From positions 91,482 to 155,481 of the IMG/VR virus record IMGVR_UViG_3300025087_000001: a DNA stretch of 64,000 bases. One strand, given 5' to 3'. A program made the position numbers and the translations under genes. Of this stretch, positions 25,506 to 32,418 are shown piece by piece; positions within the stretch are counted from its first letter, which is position 1, and the number at the start of each line of letters is the position of its first letter. The DNA is from a virus. Under the pieces are notes generated by a model, which had not been told where the DNA came from, did not search any database, and saw only the letters and a program-made list of their open reading frames with translations.

Positions 25506-25913
25506 TTAACACCCTCCAACATTCAATAATTCCGCTACTATAGCAGATTTTACCAAAAATGTTTTAGATGTTCCGTTTTCGGTTAAAATAAGAATTAAAT
25601 TACCAGTTCTAGGAAATTGAGTTGACGGAATATCAATTTTAAATATTGATTTATCATCAGCAAAAGGTTTAGTTGCTACTATGGTAAATTCTTTGGCTGA
25701 ATCTACAGATGAAAACTTAGCCGATAAAGAAAAAGTAGCCGACGTTGGTGAATATCTCATTGGAAATTCCGAACTAGCTTGAATTGGCTTAGATAAATCA
25801 ACTAGTTGTAAGTAAATAGTATTGGCTTGGCCCTCATAAACATAAGCTTCATTAGCATAATTCCAATGATTTATACTAGATACATTTTCCAATATTTTAG
25901 CCGATAATCTCAT
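25506..25913 (-). CDS. First gene of the late minus-strand operon, putative virion protein
   Basis: A 135-aa protein of all-beta character (ANTIYLQLVDLSKPI, SATFSLSAKFSS, GNLILILTENGTSKTFLV), probably one beta sandwich or barrel. It has a strong AAGGAG ribosome-binding site and a class 2 promoter 28 nt upstream, so it opens the structural gene run. Beta sandwiches of this size are common as tail or neck ring subunits. The exact role is not visible. Confidence 0.6.
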   Translation of the reverse strand: MRLSAKILENVSSINHWNYANEAYVYEGQANTIYLQLVDLSKPIQASSEFPMRYSPTSATFSLSAKFSSVDSAKEFTIVATKPFADDKSIFKIDIPSTQFPRTGNLILILTENGTSKTFLVKSAIVAELLNVGGC

Positions 25914-25941
25914 TTTATCTCCTTAATTTTATATATATCTG

Positions 25942-25954
25942 GTTAAAGATTGTC
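25942..25954 (-). promoter_or_regulatory. Class 2 (late) promoter motif at the head of the structural operon
   Basis: The minus strand reads GACAATCTTTAAC, 28 nt before the ATG at 25913. It overlaps the -35 region of the divergent plus-strand promoter for the kinase-like gene, so the two could exclude each other. Confidence 0.65.
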
Positions 25955-25979
25955 TTTTTAGGGTAAATTGTGGTAATAT
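25950..25979 (+). promoter_or_regulatory. Extended -10 promoter giving a leaderless kinase-like mRNA
   Basis: TTGTCT (25950-25955), an 18-nt spacer ending in TGTGG, then TAATAT (25974-25979). The ATG begins after five more bases, so +1 falls on the start codon. There is no Shine-Dalgarno. Confidence 0.75.
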
Positions 25980-25984
25980 AAAGT

Positions 25985-26551
25985 ATGAAGATTAATGAAA
26001 GGCTAATTTCCATTGACGGGCTGAGCGGGGTTGGTGTCTCTACTCAAATTCGATTATTGCGATTAGAATTGCAAAAATCAGGATACAAAGTAATGGTTTT
26101 TGGCCATGGAGAAATTAACGAATCTATCCAGGATTATATTTTGATTCGTGATTTATTATCTATACATCCTGACTTAATTGTTTTGTGGGACAAGACTTTT
26201 ATAAAATCAATGATTTACGACTTAACTCAAGGAAGTACTGACCAAATGGTTTTAGAAAAATACAAAGATTGTCTATATAGATACAGGGTTTTACTTCATG
26301 AGTTTCAATCATTACATTTAGTATTGTTACCTAATAATCTGAAAACATGTCGGGTAAATTTATTGGGACGACACTCTATAATCCCTAATATATTGTTTTG
26401 GGACTTTCAAGAACAGAAAACAATAATGGATATGTATAAAATTGTTAATTCTCACATATTAAGTAGTGGGATTAACATAGAGCATATGGAAGTCTTTTGT
26501 GAAGAAAAAGCCTTAGATGTTCATAGTAAAATACTGAAATTACTAAAATAA
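25985..26551 (+). CDS. Thymidylate-kinase-like P-loop protein with a defective Walker A
   Basis: A 188-aa protein whose start (LISIDGLSGVGVSTQIRLL) aligns with the thymidylate kinase opening E/DGxxGxGKSTQ. The invariant lysine is replaced by Val18, so ATP-dependent kinase activity is doubtful. Later segments (PDLIVLWDKTF, HSIIPNILFWDF) are in the order expected of that fold but without the catalytic arginine motifs I would expect. It may bind nucleotides or protein partners instead. It is monocistronic with a leaderless promoter and is followed by a terminator serving the opposite strand. Confidence 0.6.
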   Translation: MKINERLISIDGLSGVGVSTQIRLLRLELQKSGYKVMVFGHGEINESIQDYILIRDLLSIHPDLIVLWDKTFIKSMIYDLTQGSTDQMVLEKYKDCLYRYRVLLHEFQSLHLVLLPNNLKTCRVNLLGRHSIIPNILFWDFQEQKTIMDMYKIVNSHILSSGINIEHMEVFCEEKALDVHSKILKLLK

Positions 26552-26573
26552 AGCCCTCCATTTAGAAGGGCTT
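26545..26573 (-). terminator. Terminator between convergent genes
   Basis: AAGCCCT (26551-26557) and AGGGCTT (26567-26573) form a 7-bp stem. On the minus strand it is followed by TATTTTAG, so it should stop transcription from the Ala-rich gene. The plus strand has no T run after it. Confidence 0.7.
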
Positions 26574-26606
26574 CCCTACAACCTAAATACTTGAAATTAT
26601 TAAATA

Positions 26607-27011
26607 CTATGCAGACGCCATAACTCCAGCAGCTTTTAACGAAGTTAAAACAGCATTGATTTTGGTTTCAATAGCGTCTAGTCTTCCTTCGGCCTCTGTT
26701 CTAAGGGTTTCTAAATCTGCATTATCAGCCTTAATATCAACTACGGCTTTTACCTTAGCGGTAGCTTCGTCAATGGCGGTGTCTATTTCGGCACCAGTTG
26801 GCTCAGCGGCATTAACAAATGTACCAGCAGATGCTGTAAAGGTAGTTGCAGCAACTACAGCGGCGGTCATGTTGGTAGAACTAATAGCAGCTACTACAGT
26901 AGCTACACTTGCGACTGAAGCGGCGTCAATTGCATCCGCTACTTCATTAGCCTTGGCTCTATTGGCCATTGCTACAATTAGAATGTCTCTTGCTTCTCTT
27001 GATAGACTCAT
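26607..27011 (-). CDS. Ala-rich putative head fibre or virion protein
   Basis: A 134-aa protein with a helical opening typical of small phage capsid-fibre-like proteins (SREARDILIVAMANRAKANEVADAIDA), an Ala/Val/Thr-rich middle and a C-terminal helix (LRTEAEGRLDAIETKINAVL). A ribosome-binding site (GGAGG) precedes the ATG. A weaker class 2-like TAATCTATAT lies about 60 nt upstream. The gene is isolated between terminators and early genes. The assignment is by composition and resemblance. Confidence 0.55.
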   Translation of the reverse strand: MSLSREARDILIVAMANRAKANEVADAIDAASVASVATVVAAISSTNMTAAVVAATTFTASAGTFVNAAEPTGAEIDTAIDEATAKVKAVVDIKADNADLETLRTEAEGRLDAIETKINAVLTSLKAAGVMASA

Positions 27012-27088
27012 TTTTTCCTCCTGTGGAAAAATGGACGCTCAGTTAATCTGAGGACTATCCTGTTGATAACATATAGATTATTATTTAC

Positions 27089-27117
27089 TTGCAATATTAA
27101 ATGAGGTATGGTATATT
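27089..27117 (+). promoter_or_regulatory. Class 1 promoter for the tandem-repeat gene
   Basis: TTGCAA (27089-27094), 17-nt spacer, TATGG and TATATT (27112-27117). The 20 bases at 27109-27128 are identical to those at 28751-28770. AAGGAG precedes the ATG at 27145. Confidence 0.75.
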
Positions 27118-27144
27118 TAATTAACACATAAAAGGAGAATTAAA

Positions 27145-28140
27145 ATGAAAATAATTACGATTAAAACACAAAAAGACTTAGACAATTTACCCTTAACTTT
27201 CAAAGAATTTACTGAAATAGAGATTAGAAGCTCAGAAGTTATTGAAATCAGAAAAGCTTGCGATAACTCAACGGTTACAGCTTACGGTAACTCAACGGTT
27301 AGAGCTTGCGATAACTCAACGGTTACAGCTTACGATAACTCAACGGTTACAGCTTACGGTAACTCAACGGTTAGAGCTTGCGATAACTCAACGGTTAGAG
27401 CTTGCGATAACTCAACGGTTACAGCTTACGGTAACTCAACGGTTACAGCTTACGGTAACTCAACGGTTACAGCTTACGGTAACTCAACGGTTAGAGCTTG
27501 CGATAACTCAACGGTTACAGCTTACGGTAACTCAACGGTTACAGCTTACGGTAACTCAACGGTTACAGCTTACGGTAACTCAACGGTTACAGCTTACGGT
27601 AACTCAACGGTTACAGCTTACGGTAACTCAACGGTTAGAGCTTGCGATAACTCAACGGTTACAGCTACCGAAATGAGTATTATTACCGTAGAATCAACAT
27701 CTGTTAAACTAGAAGCTAGTTTAAACTCTGTAATAATATTACGACAAAATATTAAATTTAAAAAAGTAAAAACGGTTACTGTCGTTAGACAAAAACAAGT
27801 AGAGCATAATTTAAAAACCTTTAAAGAGGTTTACCCAGAAAACGTAGTAGACGGTGAAATAATTCTCTATAAATCGGTTAGCCCAACTAACCTAACAGAC
27901 TTTAAAACAGGTAAAATTAAATATGAAATTGGTAAAACAATTGATTGCCCAGATTTTGACCCAGATAAAAACAGAGAATGTGGCGGTGGCTTGCACTTAT
28001 CTCCAACCCCAGAATTAGCACTTAACTACAATCAGGGTAAGTTGTTGAAGTGTAGGGTAAAAGTAAAAGACATGGTAATTTACAGTAAGTGTATTACAAA
28101 AGTAAGGTGCAGAAAGGTTTTTGTAGAGGGCGAGGTTTAA
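27145..28140 (+). CDS. Tandem-repeat beta-helix-like protein with a DUF7666-like C-terminus
   Basis: A 331-aa protein. Residues ~41-176 consist of seventeen 8-residue repeats of two types, NSTVTAYG and NSTVRACD, which should stack as a narrow beta solenoid. The C-terminal ~90 residues (YKSVSPTNLTDFKTG, KYEIGKTIDCPDFDPD, GGGLHLSPTPELALNY) match a domain found after NSTV-type repeats in many phage proteins (DUF7666-like), of unknown function. It has a class 1 promoter and AAGGAG, so early expression is likely. Repeat number should vary between relatives because the DNA repeats are nearly identical. Confidence 0.75.
   Translation: MKIITIKTQKDLDNLPLTFKEFTEIEIRSSEVIEIRKACDNSTVTAYGNSTVRACDNSTVTAYDNSTVTAYGNSTVRACDNSTVRACDNSTVTAYGNSTVTAYGNSTVTAYGNSTVRACDNSTVTAYGNSTVTAYGNSTVTAYGNSTVTAYGNSTVTAYGNSTVRACDNSTVTATEMSIITVESTSVKLEASLNSVIILRQNIKFKKVKTVTVVRQKQVEHNLKTFKEVYPENVVDGEIILYKSVSPTNLTDFKTGKIKYEIGKTIDCPDFDPDKNRECGGGLHLSPTPELALNYNQGKLLKCRVKVKDMVIYSKCITKVRCRKVFVEGEV
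27265..27672 (+). repeat. 24-bp coding tandem repeat, 17 copies
   Basis: The unit begins AACTCAACGGTTA and is 24 bp. Two variants alternate irregularly, ending in CAGCTTACGGT or GAGCTTGCGAT, and are otherwise invariant at DNA level. The near absence of silent changes points to recent expansion or ongoing homogenisation. Confidence 0.9.
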
Positions 28141-28141
28141 T

Positions 28142-28396
28142 GTGGATACTAAAAGAATAATACAAAATTGTAAAGATGGAGAATTCGACAATAGCCCATC
28201 TCTATTCAGGTTTGTTGTTGAGGATTATTTTGATATAGAAACTTGGCCAAGAGAGATGACCGATAAGGTATTTATAATGGCTAATTATAATAGTCAAAGT
28301 AGAAATAGATACGATATGTATAGTGTTTTTAAAGAATATTTTAACCTAGTAGAATTGGCTAGGATTGCTTATAATTGCGGTAAACAGACAACTTAG
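28142..28396 (+). CDS. Small early protein
   Basis: An 84-aa protein beginning at a GTG that follows the stop of the repeat gene by 1 nt. It contains FRFVVEDYFDIETWP and an acidic/aromatic centre, then VELARIAYNCGKQTT. Tight spacing makes it part of the same mRNA. It is probably a cytoplasmic accessory protein, with no recognised family. Confidence 0.55.
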   Translation: MDTKRIIQNCKDGEFDNSPSLFRFVVEDYFDIETWPREMTDKVFIMANYNSQSRNRYDMYSVFKEYFNLVELARIAYNCGKQTT

Positions 28397-28405
28397 GAGA
28401 CTTAT

Positions 28406-28534
28406 ATGAATAAATTTGATAAACTATTTTTTCTATTTTTCTTAACTATCTTTGTGGTCGCCATAATTCAATTCCTTAAGCTAGACTATCAAAATGCGCT
28501 AGAAGGAATTAAGTGGTTTGCAGGTGCGAGGTAA
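28406..28534 (+). CDS. Short single-span membrane peptide
   Basis: A 42-aa open frame with AGGAG seven bases before its ATG. Residues 8-25 (FFLFFLTIFVVAIIQFLK) form one hydrophobic helix with a positively charged N-terminus. Small early membrane peptides are common in phages and may alter envelope functions. No family is assignable at this length. Confidence 0.55.
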   Translation: MNKFDKLFFLFFLTIFVVAIIQFLKLDYQNALEGIKWFAGAR

Positions 28535-28539
28535 TCAAT

Positions 28540-28728
28540 ATGGAATCTGTAAAACATTCTTTAGTCAAGCAAAAACAGTTGATGGAAATAGAACTTTGTG
28601 GCGACAAGATACATTGTAGTGATTATTACAAAAAACTATCTGTAGTCCATAAGGTAGTTACTTGGACAATAAAAGTGATAGATTCAATGATTTTAGATAT
28701 TTACAAAGATAGTTCTTTGGAACAATAA
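28540..28728 (+). CDS. Small helical early protein
   Basis: A 62-aa protein (MESVKHSLVKQKQLMEIEL at the start, then VVTWTIKVIDSMILDIYKD) that looks like a two-helix hairpin. I start it at the ATG at 28540 after GAGG, because codons upstream belong to the membrane peptide region. It is the last gene before a new promoter. Confidence 0.5.
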   Translation: MESVKHSLVKQKQLMEIELCGDKIHCSDYYKKLSVVHKVVTWTIKVIDSMILDIYKDSSLEQ

Positions 28729-28730
28729 TA

Positions 28731-28759
28731 TTGACTTGAACTGCGCCTTGTGGTATATT
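28731..28759 (+). promoter_or_regulatory. Class 1 promoter for the small early gene cluster
   Basis: TTGACT (28731-28736), 17-nt spacer ending TGTGG, TATATT (28754-28759). Near-consensus in every element. The downstream TTTAATTAACACA is shared with the promoter at 27112. Confidence 0.85.
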
Positions 28760-28785
28760 TAATTAACACAATAAAGGAGTTAAAA

Positions 28786-29079
28786 ATGAGTAACTTATTG
28801 ACCGAAACCCAAAAGAAATTTTTAGAACTTAGCCAAAGATATGAGCAATTGAAGGAAGAGATGAAAAAGATCAATCCAGAATTGAATCAACTAATGGAAC
28901 AAATTGGCATTGGAACGTATTTTCAAGATCCTGCTACTAAGTTGGTATATAAAATATCACAACCTACTGGAACTTTTGTAGAGTATAAAAAGATAGACTA
29001 CGACCGTACAAAGAAAGAATCTGAGTCAAAAGGCTCGCTCAGTAAAACTGAAGCGGAAAAACAAGGCTTTGATTTATAA
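28786..29079 (+). CDS. Small coiled-coil early protein
   Basis: A 97-aa protein. Residues 1-45 form a long charged helix (LTETQKKFLELSQRYEQLKE), followed by a short strand region (LVYKISQPTGTFVEYKKID). It starts at the ATG at 28786 after AAAGGAG and is the first gene of a seven-gene string. No family was recognised. Confidence 0.6.
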   Translation: MSNLLTETQKKFLELSQRYEQLKEEMKKINPELNQLMEQIGIGTYFQDPATKLVYKISQPTGTFVEYKKIDYDRTKKESESKGSLSKTEAEKQGFDL

Positions 29080-29088
29080 GGAGTTACT

Positions 29089-29370
29089 ATGGGAACCGAC
29101 GACTTAATGGTATTAAGGGAGATGCTTAACAAAAGAGGAATTGCCTTTACATTGGGCAACCAAACGGTAACGATTCCGCCTGTACATAAACACTACGTAA
29201 AAGACGGTTATTGGAAATCAGAGGAAATAGAGCCAGAAAGGAATTACCGACAGATAGTGCTGACCATTGCCACCCTAGATACTTTAGATTGTGGGTGTAC
29301 TACGGTATTTAATTTCACCGAAGACGGTGGTTTAATAAATATTAGCTCGTATAATTACGGAGATTACTAA
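29089..29370 (+). CDS. Early protein, paralogue of the gene at 29969
   Basis: A 93-aa protein that shares its layout and end with the 93-aa protein at 29969: an N-terminal helix ending N-K/Q-R-x-I, a YWxxE/D centre, V/ILTI, TTVF-FTE-GxL and SYNxGDY at the C-terminus. The two probably arose by duplication within this cluster. A GGAG lies before the ATG. Function is unknown. Confidence 0.65.
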   Translation: MGTDDLMVLREMLNKRGIAFTLGNQTVTIPPVHKHYVKDGYWKSEEIEPERNYRQIVLTIATLDTLDCGCTTVFNFTEDGGLINISSYNYGDY

Positions 29371-29371
29371 A

Positions 29372-29575
29372 ATGAAAGAATGTGAAACTCCAGCAGACAG
29401 AATATATAGAAACCTATGCTCTATCCCTTCGTTTAATACCACTGTAACAAGGTGTGAGCTGATGATAATTTTTGAGCGTTATTCCGATATCTGCATAATA
29501 AGGGGAAAATTTAGAAAAATACAAGTTACCGAAATCACCAATGGTTTTTATAATATTTACACCAAGGAGTTATAA
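29372..29575 (+). CDS. Small early protein
   Basis: A 67-aa protein (ECETPADRIYRNLCSIPSF) with a short strand-rich second half (CIIRGKFRKIQVTEITNGFY). It begins 1 nt after the preceding stop, and its own stop overlaps the next start (TAATG). No recognised family. Confidence 0.5.
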   Translation: MKECETPADRIYRNLCSIPSFNTTVTRCELMIIFERYSDICIIRGKFRKIQVTEITNGFYNIYTKEL

Positions 29576-29733
29576 TGTATCTCCCTATAAATAATATATA
29601 TTGTTTTATTTGGAACACTACGGAACTATTAGGGGAATACCTTAAATTACCCGTACATTTAATAACACCTAAGGGGTTCGCACCATGGTTATTTGGTAAG
29701 TGCATGGGAATCAAAGGAGAGCGAATAAGATGA
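29575..29733 (+). CDS. Short early protein
   Basis: A 52-aa open frame starting in a TAATG overlap with the previous stop and ending in an ATGA overlap with the next gene. It begins MYLPINNIYCFIWN and contains LKLPVHLITPKGFAPWLFGK. Overlap at both ends within a co-oriented string supports it being translated. Function is unknown. Confidence 0.5.
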   Translation: MYLPINNIYCFIWNTTELLGEYLKLPVHLITPKGFAPWLFGKCMGIKGERIR

Positions 29734-29972
29734 AGAAACTAAAGGTTTTCGTCGGAATAGACGGAAGATGGGTATTGTGTGAAAAATTTCCAGATGACGA
29801 GGAACACGGTGGGTTAGAAGAAATGTTAACTGATCTAATATCAGAATGTATTGAGGTAGAAGAAAAAATGGGATTTTATCTAATGTCTTTTAAAATGGCT
29901 TACTGGGATAATCCAGAAGATGGAGGATACCTAGATATAGATAAGTTAGAAAAAAATAAGGAGTCACCATGA
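29730..29972 (+). CDS. Small acidic early protein
   Basis: An 80-aa acidic protein (LKVFVGIDGRWVLCEKFPDD near the start). AAAGGAG and a 4-nt ATGA overlap define the start at 29730. Its stop overlaps the start of the next gene in the same way. No recognised family. Confidence 0.55.
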   Translation: MKKLKVFVGIDGRWVLCEKFPDDEEHGGLEEMLTDLISECIEVEEKMGFYLMSFKMAYWDNPEDGGYLDIDKLEKNKESP

Positions 29973-30250
29973 AAACTGACTTAGAAATATTAAAAAATCT
30001 ATTCAATCAAAGAAATATTCAATTCATAATCGAAAACAAAACCGTTGAGCATTCTGCAATATGCTCGGCGCCCTATATATCTACCAATGGATATTGGACG
30101 CAAGATACTGTATATCCAGCCAACACAGTAACTGAAATCATATTAACTATAGTCGAAAATAACAACTGTGACGATGCAACTACTGTATTTAGATTTACCG
30201 AAAGTGGTAAGTTAAAAGGTATTGATTCTTATAATTGGGGAGACTATTAA
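29969..30250 (+). CDS. Early protein, paralogue of the gene at 29089
   Basis: A 93-aa protein of the same length as the one at 29089 and related to it throughout, ending SYNWGDY where the other ends SYNYGDY. The conserved residues cluster in the last third, which may hold the functional surface. It has diverged strongly in the first half. Function is unknown. Confidence 0.65.
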   Translation: MKTDLEILKNLFNQRNIQFIIENKTVEHSAICSAPYISTNGYWTQDTVYPANTVTEIILTIVENNNCDDATTVFRFTESGKLKGIDSYNWGDY

Positions 30251-30251
30251 T

Positions 30252-30428
30252 ATGAAATTTGCAACATTAAGGGATCTTGTAAAAATACTGAATGATCTGC
30301 CCGACAATGTTTTGGACAAGGAAATACACTATATAGATATTAGTTATTGTGTAAAAGAAGAATATGAAGAGGCGTTTCTAAGATTACTTAATGACGATGA
30401 GAAGGGTATTGAACTTTGTTGTAATTAA
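30252..30428 (+). CDS. Short acidic early protein
   Basis: A 58-aa protein starting at the ATG at 30252 (MKFATLRDLVKILNDLPDN), which fits the compact gene string better than an alternative start inside the previous gene. It ends convergently with the Nudix gene, overlapping it by 4 nt. No recognised family. Confidence 0.5.
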   Translation: MKFATLRDLVKILNDLPDNVLDKEIHYIDISYCVKEEYEEAFLRLLNDDEKGIELCCN

Positions 30429-30826
30429 CTCTCCATCCAATATTGCATAACAGCATTCCTTTCTAAAGGAACGTGTAGATCTTCTTTAATATCGTTAGGG
30501 TCACAGTATTTTAGGGTGGAAAATTCTTTATCCGGGTCACCAGATGTGTCTATATCTTGTTCTATACCAACTTTAGCTTCAAACAAATAAACCAATATTT
30601 TCCCGTATTTATGCATTTTAATTAGTTTTAACTCAACAGCGTCTAGCCCAGTTTCTTCTTTAAGTTCCCTTAGCGCTCCTTCAAAATACTGTTCGCCAAC
30701 TTTCAAATGACCGCCAGGATTAGCCCAACCACTACCATCGTTCCTTTGGCCCATTAATATATTGTCCAGACAGTCTCTAATTAAAATAGCAGCAACTCGA
30801 TTAGAATCCCTTCCTTCCTTAGCCAT
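30425..30826 (-). CDS. Nudix hydrolase
   Basis: A 133-aa Nudix enzyme that would hydrolyse a nucleoside diphosphate linked to another group. The full Nudix box is present: Gly39, Glu45 and the RELKEETGL helix (Arg53 to Leu61) that binds the metal. The N-terminal VAAILIRDCLDNILMGQR and the ANPGGH entry are typical of MutT-like or cap/ADP-ribose hydrolases, but the substrate cannot be told. It lies 2 nt downstream of the prohead protease on the same strand. Linkage to late genes is unusual for a nucleotide-pool enzyme. Confidence 0.9.
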   Translation of the reverse strand: MAKEGRDSNRVAAILIRDCLDNILMGQRNDGSGWANPGGHLKVGEQYFEGALRELKEETGLDAVELKLIKMHKYGKILVYLFEAKVGIEQDIDTSGDPDKEFSTLKYCDPNDIKEDLHVPLERNAVMQYWMES

Positions 30827-30828
30827 AA

Positions 30829-31983
30829 TTATTCCTTAATCATTTCGGATAATTTCAATTCGTTCTTTTTTTCCTTAATATAGGCTACAGCCTTAGCGAT
30901 AGCTAAAACCTCGTTTTCATTAAGTTTTGGTAACTTTTCCGAAATAAACTTAACTAAATCTTCTTTTTTGTCCAACCTTTCAAAAGCACTGTCTGACAGT
31001 GTTTTAAAAATTTTATCAAGTTGTTTTTTACCGAAACATTCTTTAGTTAGAGCCGACATACCTGTTAAGTTAGATGGGGCAGAGTCACTACAGCTAGCTA
31101 TTAAGGCCTTTTGAATATTAGACATATAGAATTTTTTCTTTTTTCCTTCAGATTTCCAAGTATTAGGATTACTATAAATATCCTTACCAGTTTTTGGTTT
31201 AGTGGTTTTTGACGGAACTATCCTGTCTCCTAACTTCCATTCTTTATTTGATTGAGAGGATATTGTTCTTTTAGGTATTATAGGTTTGCCCTCTTTTGCC
31301 GGGGTAGACATAGGGGTTAGTGGCTTAAAATTTTCTTTAGGTGAAATTGTTGGCTTTAGTTTAAACGATAGTTTACTTTTAAATTTGGGTTGAGTGTCGG
31401 ATTTGTTTAAATTACTTTCCACTTCCTCACATTTCTTAAAAATGTCAAATAATGACTCTTTCGATATAAGTTTGGTTTTTGACGGTTTCTCTAGTAATTC
31501 CGCTATACACATTTTATTACATGCAGCGGTGGTTACAGTTATTTTTCTCATTATACATTTTTCTATCCAAATACCTTTCTTATCTAGTCTAGAACCTTCA
31601 ATACTAAAATTAACAACATGTTTGGTATTTTTCTTATCAGTTAACTGATCGAACTTTAACATAGCTGCTATACTGATAGCTCCGGGGTGATTGAACTTGT
31701 CGAACAATACTCCTGCAACATATAGATAGGGCCTTTCACCGGCTTTTTTCCAAAAATACTCATGGTGTTCATTTTCACAATCGTCTTTTTTCAATATTTT
31801 TTTAACCTCAAGGATCTTCCCAACAATCTGCGATGGCTCTTCGGACTTATGCTCAAAGTTTATCGTTCCATCCTGTGTAGCTGAAGATATATCAATTCCT
31901 TCTATTTTAACTCTTTCACCACTTGAATCCAAATCGGTAGTAGACCCAATGCCATGCAAATAAGTACCTAATAAAGTATCCAT
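30829..31983 (-). CDS. Prohead serine protease with a scaffold-like C-terminal extension
   Basis: A 384-aa protein. Residues 1-~170 match the prohead protease fold of HK97/T4-gp21 type: INFEHKSEEPSQIVGKI carries the likely catalytic His45, LYVAGVLFD and the 'HPGAISIAAML' helix follow, and VVNFSIEG carries the likely catalytic Ser127. Such enzymes cleave scaffold and capsid proteins during maturation. The C-terminal ~200 residues are Lys/Ser/Pro-rich and end in helices, which could act as a scaffold or be self-cleaved. It is transcribed away from the scaffold and capsid genes. The nearest clear promoter is the class 2 site at 32234-32247. Confidence 0.85.
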   Translation of the reverse strand: MDTLLGTYLHGIGSTTDLDSSGERVKIEGIDISSATQDGTINFEHKSEEPSQIVGKILEVKKILKKDDCENEHHEYFWKKAGERPYLYVAGVLFDKFNHPGAISIAAMLKFDQLTDKKNTKHVVNFSIEGSRLDKKGIWIEKCIMRKITVTTAACNKMCIAELLEKPSKTKLISKESLFDIFKKCEEVESNLNKSDTQPKFKSKLSFKLKPTISPKENFKPLTPMSTPAKEGKPIIPKRTISSQSNKEWKLGDRIVPSKTTKPKTGKDIYSNPNTWKSEGKKKKFYMSNIQKALIASCSDSAPSNLTGMSALTKECFGKKQLDKIFKTLSDSAFERLDKKEDLVKFISEKLPKLNENEVLAIAKAVAYIKEKKNELKLSEMIKE

Positions 31984-31996
31984 TGTTTTCCTCTTA

Positions 31997-32231
31997 TTAT
32001 ATATTTTTTATAAAAGAATATTTTTTAGCCGTCTTTTGTCTACCAGAAATACAACCATATATATCTGAAGTCCTGATGTTTAAAACCCTAGAACAATATG
32101 CGACCGATTCAAACTCTATTGTTTTACCGGTTTCGATGTTTTTAGCAAACACAGAACTTCCCCCATTAGATCTTTCCATTAATCATATTAGTGATTTTAT
32201 ATATTTTCCCATCTATTTCTTGACATTTCAT
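31997..32231 (-). pseudogene. Decayed GIY-YIG homing endonuclease
   Basis: A 21-codon frame from an ATG at 32231 encodes DGKIYKITNMINGKI, the start of a GIY-YIG domain almost identical to that of the gene at 2571, then stops at 32166. A second frame from 32179 encodes a NUMOD-like C-terminus (VFAKNIETGKTIEFESVAYC, then DIYGCISGRQKTAKKYSFI). The nuclease core between them is missing and the frames differ. This is best read as an endonuclease that lost its middle by deletion. It lies between a class 2 promoter and the prohead protease. Confidence 0.75.
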
Positions 32232-32233
32232 AG

Positions 32234-32247
32234 ATTAAAGATTGTCA
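32234..32247 (-). promoter_or_regulatory. Class 2 (late) promoter motif upstream of the decayed endonuclease and prohead protease
   Basis: The minus strand reads TGACAATCTTTAAT. After CTTTA only four bases (ATCT) precede the ATG at 32231, the same spacing as at 53281. It probably drives the prohead protease and Nudix genes. Confidence 0.6.
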
Positions 32248-32360
32248 TTACCTATTTTCACGTCGCAATTTATTGAAATCACAACTAGTCTCATTTCATT
32301 TATTACTTATAACTACTTGAAATTGTTTAATTATTAACAAAAATGGTAATCAGTAATATA

Positions 32361-32391
32361 TTGTAAACAAATATACAATTTCTTGTATATT
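32361..32391 (+). promoter_or_regulatory. Capsid-operon promoter candidate overlapping a perfect palindrome
   Basis: AATATACAA (32370-32378), four bases, then TTGTATATT (32383-32391) form a perfect 9-bp inverted repeat. TTGTAA (32361) and a TG-preceded TATATT (32386-32391) look like -35 and -10 with 19-nt spacing. The palindrome would cover the -10, as an operator does. It could alternatively fold as an RNA hairpin. Confidence 0.5.
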
Positions 32392-32418
32392 AATCAACTT
32401 TTTATAAAGGAGTCAAGT

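Noticed and set aside
26656-27051. A 131-codon plus-strand frame opposite the Ala-rich gene
   Set aside because: It is the mirror of the minus-strand gene, which has a GGAGG ribosome-binding site and a typical head-fibre-like start. The plus-strand frame has neither.
27265-27672. CRISPR-like regular repeats
   Set aside because: The 24-bp units are contiguous with no spacers and encode an open reading frame in register, so they are a coding tandem repeat.
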